Positions 26,123 to 35,166 are shown, counted from the stretch's first letter. The stretch is DNA of 64,000 bases from Tangfeifania diversioriginum (GCF_900141875.1 NZ_FQZE01000017.1:1-64000); one strand, 5' to 3'. Numbers and translations are program-made. Notes: generated from the sequence alone by a model not told the origin.

Positions 26123-26438
26123 AAGGTTTTGACAAAGTCATAGTCTCACGAAGAGTGAGGCTGTGGCTTATCAGCTAAAAAAAATATTGAATGTTGAAAA
26201 AACAATAAAATAGCCCCGGCTCTTAAGTAAAAGGCAGGCTACTGACTGACCTGGGATTTTTGAAAAAATTGTATTTTTAAATTACAAATTATTTATCTGC
26301 TGACATTTTTCGACAACCGCCAAAATTCCAAAAGGTTGGATGATATATTGTGAAAAGCGCTGACTTTGCTACGGTCGATGCTATCCTTTTTCCATATTTC
26401 TTCTTAACTTGTGGCCTGTAAATCAAAAATAAATTATC
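26123..26438. other. Intergenic region with degenerate hairpin
   Basis: 316 bases between the aldo/keto reductase and GH97. It holds a decayed hairpin at 26138-26166 (TCATAGTCTCAC paired with GTGAGGCTGTGG through wobbles), related to the repeat at 14301-14329. The rest is AT-rich with no coding signal. The GH97 promoter probably lies in 26380-26430, but no exact TAnnTTTG was seen. Confidence 0.4.
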
Positions 26439-28388
26439 ATGAAAAAATATGCACTTTTGTTCTTATCTATTCTTTTTATGAACCAGTTATTAGCAAAGGA
26501 TTATTCCATAAATTCGCCCTCTGACCGAATAATGGTTAAAGTTGCTGTGGAGGAAGGCATTCACTATTCTGTTTTTTTGGGAGACAAAGAGATTATTTCC
26601 CCCTCGCCCATTTCAATGACACTCGAAGATGAAGTGTTGGGAGAAGACGCAAAAGTCAGGCGTGCACAAACAACCTCGGTTGATGAGGTGATAATTCCAA
26701 CCGTTCAGCGGAAGTATGCCAAAATTCCGGATGTGTACAATGAATTGACCCTGAGATTTAAGGGTTACAACCTGCATTTCAGGGCGTACGACGAAGGTGT
26801 GGCTTACCGCTGGGAAGTTACGGAAGAAGGACCGCTGAAAGTGATGAATGAACTGGCTACTTTTACTTTTCCTGCCAACCACAAAGTGTGGTTCCCGGAA
26901 GAGGAAAGCATGTTTACCCACCAGGAGCGTTCCTACCTTGATGTAAAACTCTCGGATATTTCACCCGACCGGTTTGCGTCAACCGGCTTGCTGGTAGATG
27001 CCGGAAACAACGTAAAAGTGTACATCTCCGAATCGGATTTGATTACGGACTACGCTGGTATGTTTTTAAGAGGTTCTGAAGAAAATCCTTTCCGGCTCGA
27101 AGGCAAATTTGCCGGAGTGGTTTTGGAGGAAGAACAGCGCACTGATCGCGATGTGGCGCCGGTAAAATATGCCGATTACATTGCCGAACTGACCGGGCCG
27201 AAAAGCTTCCCGTGGCGGGCTATGATAATATCCGATGAGGACAAACAACTTGTGGAATCGGATTTGATTTACAAGCTGGCTCCCGAAAATGTTTTGGAAG
27301 ATACAGAGTGGATAAAACCCGGGAAAGTAGCCTGGGACTGGTGGAACGCATTGAACGTTTACGGCGTTGATTTTGAGTCGGGTGTAAACAATGCAACGTA
27401 TGAATATTACATCGATTTTGCGGCTGAATACGGCCTGGATTACATAATCCTCGACGAAGGCTGGTACCACCTCGACGACATCATGCATGTGAAAGATGAA
27501 ATTGATGTGCAGGAACTGGTTGATTACGGGAAAGACAAAGGTGTTGGCGTTATTCTTTGGGTGGTTTGGAAAGCACTCGACGATAAGCTCACCGAGGCAC
27601 TCGACCAGTTTGAAGCATGGGGCGTGAAAGGAATTAAAATCGACTTTATGCAACGCGACGACCAGTGGATGGTGAATTTCTATGAAAAAATTGCAAGGGA
27701 ATGTGCCGAACGCGAAATGCTTGTGGATTACCACGGAGCCTACAAACCCGTTGGGCTCGACCGCATGTACCCGAATGTAATTTCATACGAAGGAGTGATG
27801 GGAATGGAGAACTGTAAATGGTCGGACCAGCCTGATCCGGATCACAATCTTTTACTTCCGTTTATCAGAATGGTTGCTGGCCCTATGGATTACACGCCGG
27901 GAGCCATGATTAACAAAAACAAGGAAAATTTCCGCGATATTTTTACTGAGCCCATGAGCCCCGGAACCCGCTGCCATCAGTTGGGAATGTACGTGGTGTT
28001 TGAAAGTCCGCTGCAAATGTTGTCCGACAATCCATCGAACTACTACCGCGAGCCGGAGTGCATGGAGTTTCTGGAAGCAGTTCCCTCCGTTTGGGACGAT
28101 ACCAAAGTGCTCGATGCCAAAGTGGGAGAATATATTTTAATGGCGCGCCGCTCGGGCGATACCTGGTTTGTGGGCGGCATGACCAATTGGTCGCCACGAG
28201 AAATGGATTTCGACCTGAGTTTCCTTCCCGAGGGGAATTATAATATGGAAGTTTGGAAAGACGGCATCAATGCAGCCAAACATGCTGCTGATTTTGCACA
28301 GCAGGAAATAAATGTGACCAACAATTCAGAGATAAATATTGAAATGGCACCCGGCGGCGGTTGGGTGGCAATTATCAAAAAGAATTAG
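26439..28388 (+). CDS. Glycoside hydrolase family 97 (probable retaining type)
   Basis: 649 aa. Signal peptide ending QLLAK, an N-terminal beta-sandwich, a TIM barrel starting near GKVAWDWWNALNVYG (~305) and a C-terminal beta domain. GH97 includes inverting alpha-glucosidases (SusB) and retaining alpha-galactosidases. Here GVKGIKIDFMQRDDQ (~395-410) has Asp where retaining members place the nucleophile and SusB has Gly, and YEGVMGMENCKW (~450) offers the acid/base Glu; retention is therefore inferred. The enzyme acts in the periplasm. It follows the GH9 and reductase genes in the same direction, but each has a long spacer. Confidence 0.92.
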   Translation: MKKYALLFLSILFMNQLLAKDYSINSPSDRIMVKVAVEEGIHYSVFLGDKEIISPSPISMTLEDEVLGEDAKVRRAQTTSVDEVIIPTVQRKYAKIPDVYNELTLRFKGYNLHFRAYDEGVAYRWEVTEEGPLKVMNELATFTFPANHKVWFPEEESMFTHQERSYLDVKLSDISPDRFASTGLLVDAGNNVKVYISESDLITDYAGMFLRGSEENPFRLEGKFAGVVLEEEQRTDRDVAPVKYADYIAELTGPKSFPWRAMIISDEDKQLVESDLIYKLAPENVLEDTEWIKPGKVAWDWWNALNVYGVDFESGVNNATYEYYIDFAAEYGLDYIILDEGWYHLDDIMHVKDEIDVQELVDYGKDKGVGVILWVVWKALDDKLTEALDQFEAWGVKGIKIDFMQRDDQWMVNFYEKIARECAEREMLVDYHGAYKPVGLDRMYPNVISYEGVMGMENCKWSDQPDPDHNLLLPFIRMVAGPMDYTPGAMINKNKENFRDIFTEPMSPGTRCHQLGMYVVFESPLQMLSDNPSNYYREPECMEFLEAVPSVWDDTKVLDAKVGEYILMARRSGDTWFVGGMTNWSPREMDFDLSFLPEGNYNMEVWKDGINAAKHAADFAQQEINVTNNSEINIEMAPGGGWVAIIKKN

Positions 28389-28455
28389 AACAAATTTGGA
28401 TTGACCCGATTGAAAAGGATGATGTACTACCGGTATGTCATTCTTTTTTTTGATT

Positions 28456-28665
28456 TAGCCTGTTTAATTCATGAAAAATATTTTTGAATTGGTAAAGTGC
28501 TGTTTGAAAATGATTTGTAAAACAGATGAAAGAAAAATATTTTTCACAAGTGCGTTTATTTTAATGCATCTGCTTCGTTGCGAAACCCTTGAAATAGATA
28601 ACTATGTCTGCGGGTTCCGACGCCTCGCACCTACATCAAACTAAACGCATGAATTAAACAGGTTA
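28456..28665. repeat. MITE-like element with 18-bp terminal inverted repeats
   Basis: Left end 28456-28473 and right end 28648-28665 are inverted repeats matching at 17 of 18 bases (core CCTGTTTAATTCATG). A second, nested inverted repeat GCGTTTA (28552-28558) and TAAACGC (28642-28648) bounds an inner ~100-bp block containing GCATCTGCTTCGTTGCG and CGACGCCTCGC. The right end includes the stop codon of mntP. The whole element is about 210 bp, has no coding capacity and looks like a miniature inverted-repeat element. No target-site duplication could be identified with confidence. Confidence 0.5.
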
Positions 28666-29232
28666 GAACCACAGATGTTCAATCAGTATTTTTAAACCCA
28701 TTCCGGTCAGGATTATTCCTCCTAAAATAAGCGATTGGTGGCTGCATTTTGCAGGGATTTTTTTTCCAAACAACATGCCCAGCATTGAGGCAATGAATGT
28801 TACAGCTCCAATAATTATTACAGGATATAATATTGGTATTTCCATGAAACCAAAACTGAGGCCTACTACAAGTGCGTCGATGCTGGTGGCAACAGAGAGA
28901 CTAAGAACCAAACGGATACTGAAAGGATTGAAATTTTGCAGGGTGCCGTTTGGTTTTACCCCCTCCACAATCATTTTAATCCCTATAATGGCAAGTAAAA
29001 TAAATGCTATCCAGTGGTCAACTGAGCTGATAAGATTTTGGATTGTGCTCCCGGCAAACCAACCAATTACTGGAAATATGGCCTGAAACAGCGCCAGTGA
29101 AAATGCAATGGGAATGGCTTGTTTAAATCGTATTTCCTGTTTCATCAGGCCACACGAAACCGATACGGCAAATGAGTCGAAACTCAAACCAATACCAATA
29201 AGCAAGTATGTTATAAGATCCAATGTTCCCAT
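28663..29232 (-). CDS. mntP: Manganese efflux pump MntP
   Basis: 189 aa, six transmembrane helices in two three-helix repeats (DUF204). The hallmark acidic motifs appear once per repeat: GIGLSFDSFAVSVSCGL and ATSIDALVVGLSFGF. MntP exports Mn2+ to prevent toxicity. Its stop codon lies in the right end of the MITE-like repeat. Upstream on this strand is the DUF4270 gene, whose stop is 53 bases away; no manganese riboswitch fits that short gap. Confidence 0.9.
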   Translation of the reverse strand: MGTLDLITYLLIGIGLSFDSFAVSVSCGLMKQEIRFKQAIPIAFSLALFQAIFPVIGWFAGSTIQNLISSVDHWIAFILLAIIGIKMIVEGVKPNGTLQNFNPFSIRLVLSLSVATSIDALVVGLSFGFMEIPILYPVIIIGAVTFIASMLGMLFGKKIPAKCSHQSLILGGIILTGMGLKILIEHLWF

Positions 29233-29285
29233 TTTTTCAGCAATCGCAAAAACAGGGGATACATGAAATTTTTAAATTCTGTTAG

Positions 29286-30641
29286 CTACTGATTAAACTT
29301 GGAGTAAGTAATTATCAGTTTAATGCCGGTTTGGCTTCCGCTGCCCTTTATTACTACCCTGTTGGCTTCGTTGTTTTTTTGCGCGGTGGTTAAAAAGAAA
29401 CCGAGGTTTTTAACATCTTTGTCATCAATTATTTGCTGGATATGTTGAGTAATGTTGAATTTGTATGTATAATCATTGGGGTTCATCGCACCTCCGTAAA
29501 ATACCGGGCTAAACATGTAATCGGCCGGCAAAAACTCCCGCCCTTCTTCATCCAGCACGGTAAACAGTAGCTGGCGAGGGGGAGGGTATTTTTCCACTTC
29601 GGAAGCAAGTGTGTCAATCTGGAAAACAAGTTCGGCTTTGTTAATAGCTATCTTTACAGAATCTCCTTGTTCATTAACTTTTATTGAATCTATCAAATGA
29701 GTAAGATTTTCGATATAAATTTTGGATTTTAGCCCGCCGGTTGACTGCACGTAAATCAGCGAATCATCCCCGGTGTCAGCATTCAGGTTGTCGAAAAAAG
29801 CTGTTTCCGAATAATCATGTTGAATAGAATTTACCCGGGCGCTGAACTGGGTAATTACATAGGGGTTCAGCAGGGTGTCAGGCTCATCGGCTTCCATATT
29901 TTCGTCGTTGTTATAATAAACCACCATTGCTGATCCCTGGAACTCAGAGGTTGATGCCGCGTCGAGCTGTAAAATGGCACCCCCTTCATCAGTATCTTTC
30001 TCAGTTTCAATGTAAAGCCCTTTGAAATATTCAAGAAAAACATCGTTGTTTACCATTTGAAGTGAATCGGCATTTACCAGTTTATTGCCCAGCGAGTTAT
30101 CGAGCGGAATGGAAATGAGCTGAAAAAATGTATCGGCCGACGCAGAGTCGAGCCTGATTTGGGGCGTATATTCCAGCTGGCCAATCAGTTGGTCGGAAGC
30201 CAGGCTTTTCAGGTCTGTTCCCTGGTAATAGTCAGCGTCAACATCGAGGGCCGTTTCCAGTTCATACACATTAAAAGTTTGCGGGGTAACCGTGTCGCCG
30301 TAAATTCCGCGGTAATAGAGAAAAAGTTTTACTGAATCCACCACCGGGTTGGTTCCGTATTCGGGATAAGCCTGCAGCCTGAACTGCGCCGCAAAATCAA
30401 TTTTTGTTTCCCCAAATTCGGGGTCGTTAAAGGTTCCGATAAGGCTTTTGGAGCTTTCATCGGTTTGTATTGAATCTTCGCGGTAGGTGTATGATGAGAT
30501 GCTGCTTTTCTCAACAAGACTTCTTACCTCTATCAAATCTTCGGACGGGAGAAGATCCATGCCCAAATCGTTATTTTCTTCGCACGAAACAAACAAAATG
30601 AGCAATGCTATTGTCCCGGTAATCAAGTGGTATCTATTCAT
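29286..30641 (-). CDS. DUF4270 family lipoprotein
   Basis: 451 aa from MNRYHLITG (an ATG at 30656 is also possible). Lipoprotein signal with the acceptor Cys in LILFVSC, followed by EENNDLGMDLLP, typical of DUF4270. The domain is beta-rich and includes FNDPEFGETKIDFAAQFRL. The function of DUF4270 is unknown; members are outer-membrane lipoproteins of Bacteroidota. In many genomes of the phylum it sits next to the short starch-synthase-like gene and panCD, as it does here, which makes the pairing noteworthy. Confidence 0.85.
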   Translation of the reverse strand: MNRYHLITGTIALLILFVSCEENNDLGMDLLPSEDLIEVRSLVEKSSISSYTYREDSIQTDESSKSLIGTFNDPEFGETKIDFAAQFRLQAYPEYGTNPVVDSVKLFLYYRGIYGDTVTPQTFNVYELETALDVDADYYQGTDLKSLASDQLIGQLEYTPQIRLDSASADTFFQLISIPLDNSLGNKLVNADSLQMVNNDVFLEYFKGLYIETEKDTDEGGAILQLDAASTSEFQGSAMVVYYNNDENMEADEPDTLLNPYVITQFSARVNSIQHDYSETAFFDNLNADTGDDSLIYVQSTGGLKSKIYIENLTHLIDSIKVNEQGDSVKIAINKAELVFQIDTLASEVEKYPPPRQLLFTVLDEEGREFLPADYMFSPVFYGGAMNPNDYTYKFNITQHIQQIIDDKDVKNLGFFLTTAQKNNEANRVVIKGSGSQTGIKLIITYSKFNQ

Positions 30642-30700
30642 TATTCTGCGTATCACGTAGTATTTTCTTTTGTAACGGTTTTTGAACTCTGAAAATTACA

Positions 30701-30708
30701 CAAACGTA
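30701..30708 (-). promoter_or_regulatory. Putative -7 promoter element for the DUF4270 gene
   Basis: The minus strand reads TACGTTTG (TAnnTTTG), about 60 bases upstream of the chosen ATG at 30641. Confidence 0.45.
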
Positions 30709-30790
30709 TAAAAAAACGTTGAGGGTACTGTGCAATTGAATTTAAATTTGAATTTTTTAGGATTAAATTTGATCTTTTAACAGAATGGGC

Positions 30791-31594
30791 TTACCAAACT
30801 TTTTCGTAGAAATCGTTGTAAGCATCAATGTAAGTTTCTTTTGGCTGGTAGTCTAAAAATAATTTTTCAGAAGATTTTACATATTTTTCCACCTCGCTGT
30901 TAATGTTTTCCGTGCCTTTAATTACCGCATCGGAGTAGTCGACAGCCATTTTACTGAGGTTCTCGTAAGTTGGCGTTTTTAATTTACTCACATCATCCGG
31001 CTTAATTCCTTCGAGCAGTACTTTTTTATTAAAATCTTTGTTCAGTGGTTTTTTAAAGTCGTCGTTGTATAACGAGTAAACTACTTTCGATTGCTCAAAA
31101 AGCGGATCGTTGTAGTAATATTTTTTTATGAAAAGCGGGACCAGTGCTGTCATCCAACCGTGGCAGTGAATTAAATCGGGAGCCCAGCGTAATTTAATTA
31201 CGGTTTCCAGCACGCCACGGGCAAAAAACAGCGCACGTTCGTCGTTATCTTCAAATTCTTCGCCTTTTGAATTGGTGATAACATGTTTGCGGTGGAAATA
31301 ATCTTCGTTATCGATAAAATAAACCTGCATCCGGGCAGCCTGTATCGAGGCTACTTTAATAATCAGCGGATGGTCGGTATCGTCGATAACCATGTTCATC
31401 CCCGACAAGCGGATTACTTCGTGCAATTGATTACGTCTCTCGTTTACCGAACCATATCGGGGCATAAAAGTTCTTATTTCTCTGCCTTTTTCCTGAATGC
31501 CCTGTGGCAAATAGCGGGCAATTTCCGACATTTCTGTTTCGGGTAAGTAGGGGGTGATTTCCTGCGAAATATAAAGGATCTTTTTCTTTTCCAT
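30791..31594 (-). CDS. Starch/glycogen synthase-like protein, GT5 N-terminal domain only
   Basis: 267 aa from MEKKKILYISQEITPYLP; the upstream ATG at 31669 is rejected because a promoter lies between. It matches the N-terminal GT5 domain of glycogen synthase (EMSEIARYLPQGIQEKGREIRTFMPRYG, PDLIHCHGWMTALVPLFIK). The C-terminal GT-B half that binds ADP-glucose is absent: family members of ~480 aa stop here at about 55% of that length. Alone it is unlikely to be a normal synthase; it may bind glucan or regulate. It is divergent from panC and follows the common Bacteroidota order DUF4270 / GT5 / panCD. Confidence 0.85.
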   Translation of the reverse strand: MEKKKILYISQEITPYLPETEMSEIARYLPQGIQEKGREIRTFMPRYGSVNERRNQLHEVIRLSGMNMVIDDTDHPLIIKVASIQAARMQVYFIDNEDYFHRKHVITNSKGEEFEDNDERALFFARGVLETVIKLRWAPDLIHCHGWMTALVPLFIKKYYYNDPLFEQSKVVYSLYNDDFKKPLNKDFNKKVLLEGIKPDDVSKLKTPTYENLSKMAVDYSDAVIKGTENINSEVEKYVKSSEKLFLDYQPKETYIDAYNDFYEKVW

Positions 31595-31623
31595 TGACCT
31601 GTAAGCGCGGTTTATACAATGCG

Positions 31624-31631
31624 CAAAGGTA
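31624..31631 (-). promoter_or_regulatory. Promoter of the GT5-like gene
   Basis: The minus strand reads TACCTTTG, and TTG (plus-strand CAA at 31652-31654) lies 20 bases upstream: an almost ideal Bacteroidota -33/-7 promoter. Transcription would start near 31618, after the rejected ATG at 31669, so it fixes the start at 31594. Confidence 0.6.
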
Positions 31632-31780
31632 ATAAAAATATCGGTAATAATCAATTCGGTCGTTATCATCGTGTTGTAACGACAATATATTTTTTCTGCT
31701 TCCTGCTGACGATAAACTAATTCCGGGGCTGATTAACTAACAACTAAATTTATTTACTTTGCAGGGTAAAATTTCATCGG

Positions 31781-32641
31781 ATGAAGTTGGTTAAAACAAA
31801 TAATGAGCTGCAAGAGAAATTAGCGATACTCAGGAAAAATGGAGCAATCGGTTTTGTTCCCACAATGGGAGCTTTGCATTCCGGCCATCTGTCGTTGGTT
31901 GAAGCGGCCATGAAAGAAAACAATGGGGTAGTGGTAAGTATTTTTGTAAATCCTACCCAGTTTAACGATGCCAACGATTTAAAACGATATCCGCGAAACC
32001 TTGAGGCCGATTTAAAGATGCTCGAACCTACGGGATGTGACCTTGTTTTTGCACCTGAGCCCGACGAGATTTATCCGAAGCCCGATACCCGGAAATTTGA
32101 TTTCGGGGAAATGGAACAGGTAATGGAAGGAGCGCACAGGCCGGGCCATTTTAACGGAGTGGCGCAAGTGGTGAGTAAATTATTTGAATTGGTTAACCCT
32201 GACAGGGCCTACTTCGGGCAAAAAGATTTTCAGCAGGTGGCCATAATTAATAAACTGGTGAGCATGTTGGACATGGATATTGAAATTGTTCCCTGTCCGA
32301 TTGTGCGCGAGGAAAGCGGCCTGGCTATGAGTTCGAGAAACGAACTGCTCAACAGCGAAGAAAGGCAAAATGCTGCTTTGATTTACAAAACACTTTCGGC
32401 GGCAAAAAAACAAACCCATGAAAAATCCGTATATGAGCTAAAAAAATGGGTGACCGAAACAATCAACAAAAACCCGTTTCTCGATGTTGAATATTTTGAG
32501 GTAGTTGATGAAGAAAATCTTAAACCTGTTGAAAACTGGAGCGGTAATACTAAAAAAGTGGGCTGTATTGCTGTATTTTGTGGTCAAATACGTTTGATAG
32601 ATAATATTGAATTAACGAATTATGCAAATAGAAGTTTGTAA
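31781..32641 (+). CDS. panC: Pantothenate synthetase
   Basis: 286 aa. ATP-dependent condensation of pantoate and beta-alanine. The HIGH-like motif is [15 protein letters not shown], the pantoate region is [29 protein letters not shown] lies in the active site, and the KMSKS-like loop is AMSSRNELL. It overlaps panD by 20 bases, so the two are translationally coupled. A weak -7-like element (TTACTTTG at 31754-31761) lies 19 bases upstream. Confidence 0.96.
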   Translation: MKLVKTNNELQEKLAILRKNGAIGFVPTMGALHSGHLSLVEAAMKENNGVVVSIFVNPTQFNDANDLKRYPRNLEADLKMLEPTGCDLVFAPEPDEIYPKPDTRKFDFGEMEQVMEGAHRPGHFNGVAQVVSKLFELVNPDRAYFGQKDFQQVAIINKLVSMLDMDIEIVPCPIVREESGLAMSSRNELLNSEERQNAALIYKTLSAAKKQTHEKSVYELKKWVTETINKNPFLDVEYFEVVDEENLKPVENWSGNTKKVGCIAVFCGQIRLIDNIELTNYANRSL

Positions 32642-32972
32642 ATCGAAAATACATAAAGTAACCGTTACCGAGGCAAACCTGCAATATGTGGGGAGCATCA
32701 CTATTGACGAAGATTTGATGGATGCCGCCAATTTAATTGAAAACGAAAAGGTGCAGGTGGTTAACATTAATAATGGAGAAAGGCTTGAAACCTACATTAT
32801 TAAAGGAGAACGCGGCTTGGGAACAATCTGCCTCAACGGCCCGGCAGCCCGGAAAGCTGCTGTTGGCGATGTGGTGATTATTATCTCTTATGCATCAATG
32901 GATTTTGAAGAGGCCAAATCTTTTAAACCCTCCATAATTTTCCCTGATGTGGAAACCAATCAACTTGTATAG
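32622..32972 (+). CDS. panD: Aspartate 1-decarboxylase (pyruvoyl)
   Basis: 116 aa, slightly shorter than the 126-aa E. coli enzyme. It supplies beta-alanine to PanC. Self-cleavage between Gly24 and Ser25 (YVGSITID) yields the pyruvoyl group; [20 protein letters not shown] is the conserved core. The 20-base overlap with panC is typical of this pair in Bacteroidota. Confidence 0.96.
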   Translation: MQIEVCKSKIHKVTVTEANLQYVGSITIDEDLMDAANLIENEKVQVVNINNGERLETYIIKGERGLGTICLNGPAARKAAVGDVVIIISYASMDFEEAKSFKPSIIFPDVETNQLV

Positions 32973-33100
32973 GCTGTTTTTAACGGCTTAAGAAACAATT
33001 ATTTTCAGACGAAAAATTATTGACTGTAACTTTTGCGTAAAAACCAACAGGTTAAATTTTTAAAAATTGCAGAATCCTTCATGCGTTTATAAAAATTTTA

Positions 33101-33108
33101 TACTTTTG
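33101..33108 (+). promoter_or_regulatory. Putative -7 promoter element for yceD-rpmF
   Basis: TACTTTTG matches TAnnTTTG, followed by CAAC, 17 bases before the yceD ATG at 33126. Confidence 0.5.
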
Positions 33109-33125
33109 CAACACTTTTTTCGAAC

Positions 33126-33677
33126 ATGGGCTGGAAAACAAAATACGACGTGGAGTTTAAAGGCCTTAAAGAAGGCCTGCATGAGTTCGAATATGAAATT
33201 GAAGATAAGTTCTTTGAGCATTTTGATCAGGGCATGGTGAGTGTTGGCAATCTGGCCGTTAAGGTAGATTTGGAAAAGCGAAACACCTTCCTGAAATTGT
33301 ATTTCAAAATTAAAGGATGGGTGGAACTTACCTGCGACCGTTGCCTCGAAAATTATCACCAGAAAATTAAAAACTCATTTGAGGTTTACGTGAAATTTGG
33401 TGATACCAGCAATAATATCGACGATGATGAAATTTTCTGGGTTTTACCAGAAGAACATCGCATTAACCTTGCCCAGTTAATTTACGAATATATTGTGTTG
33501 AGCATTCCTTTAAAGCATGTTCACCCCGACAAAAAGAACGGGGAAAGCGGATGCGATACTGACATGATTGAAAGATTGGATAATTTTACCCACGCAGAAG
33601 AGAGCGAAGAAGAGAAAAAAGAAAATGATATCGATCCTCGTTGGGAGGCTTTGAGAAAACTGAAAAATAATAATTAA
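33126..33677 (+). CDS. DUF177 (YceD-like) protein
   Basis: 183 aa. Central motif GWVELTCDRCLENYH with the paired cysteines of DUF177, and a C-terminal DPRWEALRKL that is also typical. The family is almost always encoded just before ribosomal protein L32, as here (13 bases apart). In plants and bacteria it has been linked to 23S rRNA accumulation and ribosome assembly, but the molecular role is unsettled. A C-terminal acidic linker (EESEEEKKEND) precedes the last motif. Confidence 0.9.
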   Translation: MGWKTKYDVEFKGLKEGLHEFEYEIEDKFFEHFDQGMVSVGNLAVKVDLEKRNTFLKLYFKIKGWVELTCDRCLENYHQKIKNSFEVYVKFGDTSNNIDDDEIFWVLPEEHRINLAQLIYEYIVLSIPLKHVHPDKKNGESGCDTDMIERLDNFTHAEESEEEKKENDIDPRWEALRKLKNNN

Positions 33678-33690
33678 AAATTGAAATAAA

Positions 33691-33876
33691 ATGGCACATC
33701 CAAAGAGCAAAACATCAAAAACGAGAAGGAATAAAAGACGCACACATTACAAAGCGTCGCTTCCTACACTTGCCACTTGCTCAAATTGTGGGGCAACAGT
33801 AAAATACCACACCGTTTGTCCTGAGTGTGGATATTACAGGGGCAAGCAGGTAATTGAAAAAGAAATTGCAGTTTAA
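33691..33876 (+). CDS. rpmF: 50S ribosomal protein bL32
   Basis: 61 aa. MAHPKSKTSKTRRNKRR at the start, and a complete zinc ribbon: CSNCG (first pair) and CPECG (second pair). The four-cysteine form depends on zinc. It is co-transcribed with the DUF177 gene and ends two bases before a strong terminator. Confidence 0.97.
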   Translation: MAHPKSKTSKTRRNKRRTHYKASLPTLATCSNCGATVKYHTVCPECGYYRGKQVIEKEIAV

Positions 33877-33878
33877 AG

Positions 33879-33904
33879 CCAGGTTTTAACCTGGTTTTTT
33901 TTTT
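33879..33904 (+). terminator. Intrinsic terminator after rpmF
   Basis: CCAGGTT pairs with AACCTGG across a very short loop and runs into ten T residues. Confidence 0.85.
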
Positions 33905-34182
33905 GCCCTTTTGCAGACTTTTCGAGCGCTTTAATTGATTGTTCTGCAAAAACTTAAGTTTTTATTAATGCTTTAACCCTTCCATTGCGGCCCCTCATTT
34001 TTTCTTCTATATTCACGCCTTTATTTTTTTAAACAGAATCAGAATAGTTGTGTTGGTAAATTTTATCAGGCATTGCTGATACATAATTTCCGCAATGCCT
34101 TTGCCGTGATCGTAAAAAATTTGTAATTTCAGCCGCCCTTCCCAATACAGGAGTTGAAAAAGGATATCTATGTTTTAAACAA
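33905..34182. other. Intergenic region upstream of bactofilin
   Basis: 278 bases after the rpmF terminator. It contains a perfect 9-bp inverted repeat, AGGCATTGC (34068-34076) and GCAATGCCT (34092-34100), 83 bases before the bactofilin ATG, without a T-run. No exact -7 consensus and no coding signal were seen. Confidence 0.4.
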
Positions 34183-34593
34183 ATGAAATTTAAAATGGCA
34201 AAACAATCGGGGAAATCGTATGGTGAACTTCAAAACCAGTCAATTAATATAATAAGCGAAGGCACGTTAATAAATGGCGACATATCTTCAAATGGCGATA
34301 TTAGAATTGATGGAGAACTTGTTGGGAATATTAAAGCAAAAGGGCGATTGGTAATAGGACCTAAAGGCAAAGTAAATGGTGAAGTAAATTGTAATAACAT
34401 CGAAGTTTCCGGTTTTTTGAAGGGTAAACTTACTGTTTACGAGCTGGTTACAATGAAAGCTTCTGCCAAAATCGAGGGTGATATTATTGCCGGCAAATTA
34501 TCGGTTGAGCCCGGTTCAATTTTTACCGGAAACTGCACCATGGGCGATTCCAAAGGAAAGAATGAAAAAGCGCAAACAAAAGAACAAAAATAA
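34183..34593 (+). CDS. Bactofilin family polymer-forming cytoskeletal protein
   Basis: 136 aa; MAKQSGKSY at 34195 is an alternative start. The core is the DUF583 beta-helix with short repeats (INIISEGTLINGDISSNGDIRIDGELVGNIKAKGRL, then NIEVSGFLKGKLTVYE), flanked by a short N-terminal and a charged C-terminal tail. Bactofilins self-assemble into nucleotide-free filaments that localise wall enzymes or shape cells. Its 3' end overlaps the AtpZ-like gene by 32 bases in another frame, tying its translation to the ATP synthase accessory genes; this linkage recurs in Bacteroidota by memory. Confidence 0.92.
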   Translation: MKFKMAKQSGKSYGELQNQSINIISEGTLINGDISSNGDIRIDGELVGNIKAKGRLVIGPKGKVNGEVNCNNIEVSGFLKGKLTVYELVTMKASAKIEGDIIAGKLSVEPGSIFTGNCTMGDSKGKNEKAQTKEQK

Positions 34594-34783
34594 ATTCGAT
34601 GCATTTATCCGTTATTCCAGCCTGGCTTTTGAAATGATGGCTATGATAGCTTTGGGAACTTTTCTCGGCTATAAAATTGACCAGTGGATGGATAACGAAT
34701 TTAAAGGTTTTACACTTGGGCTGATGATTTTATCGGTTGTTGGGGCAGTTTTTTATTCAACCCGTAATATTTTAAAAAAATGA
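34562..34783 (+). CDS. AtpZ/AtpI-family F-ATPase accessory membrane protein
   Basis: 73 aa from MKKRKQKNKNKFDAF; this start lies inside the bactofilin gene (32-base overlap). Two transmembrane helices around the motif GTFLGYKIDQWMDNEFKG, matching the AtpZ 'putative F0F1-ATPase subunit' family. These proteins aid c-ring assembly or Mg2+/Ca2+ handling. It overlaps the next gene by four bases (ATGA). Confidence 0.85.
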   Translation: MKKRKQKNKNKFDAFIRYSSLAFEMMAMIALGTFLGYKIDQWMDNEFKGFTLGLMILSVVGAVFYSTRNILKK

Positions 34784-35166
34784 GCAGGGAGTTAAAGCGT
34801 TTCATTGTTAAAATTTTAATTGCTGTAGTTGTTTTGGCCGCAGCGGGCTGGGCAATTTTCACAAAGTTTGCTCCCGGTCATTATCTCCCTGTTTTGCCGT
34901 GGATGCTGGCATTTTTTGCCGTGGTTACTATTTTAATATATGCCTGGCAGCTTTCCCTGTTAAAAAAAGATTTAGGACGCTTTACCCGCAGTAGTATGAT
35001 TGTTTCGCTTTTACGGCTGGTGCTCTATTCCGGTGTTGCCATTGTGTTTCTTATTACTCATTCCGAAAATATCCCTGCATTTATTGTCTCAATTGTAGTG
35101 GTTTATTTGGTTTTTACCTTTATTGAAGTGGCTGATTTAGCCCGAATCACAAAAAAAGACAGGTAG
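34780..35166 (+). CDS. Probable AtpI-like membrane protein
   Basis: 128 aa with four predicted transmembrane helices (about 10-30, 38-58, 70-90 and 96-115). Sequence identity to AtpI is too low to be sure by eye. Position between the AtpZ-like gene and atpB, the four-helix topology and the overlap of four bases with the preceding gene all point to the AtpI slot of the operon. An unrelated membrane protein cannot be ruled out. Confidence 0.6.
   Translation: MSRELKRFIVKILIAVVVLAAAGWAIFTKFAPGHYLPVLPWMLAFFAVVTILIYAWQLSLLKKDLGRFTRSSMIVSLLRLVLYSGVAIVFLITHSENIPAFIVSIVVVYLVFTFIEVADLARITKKDR

Noticed and set aside
29233-29285. Manganese riboswitch before mntP
   Set aside because: Only 53 bases separate mntP from the upstream gene, too short for a yybP-ykoY riboswitch, and no such motif is visible.
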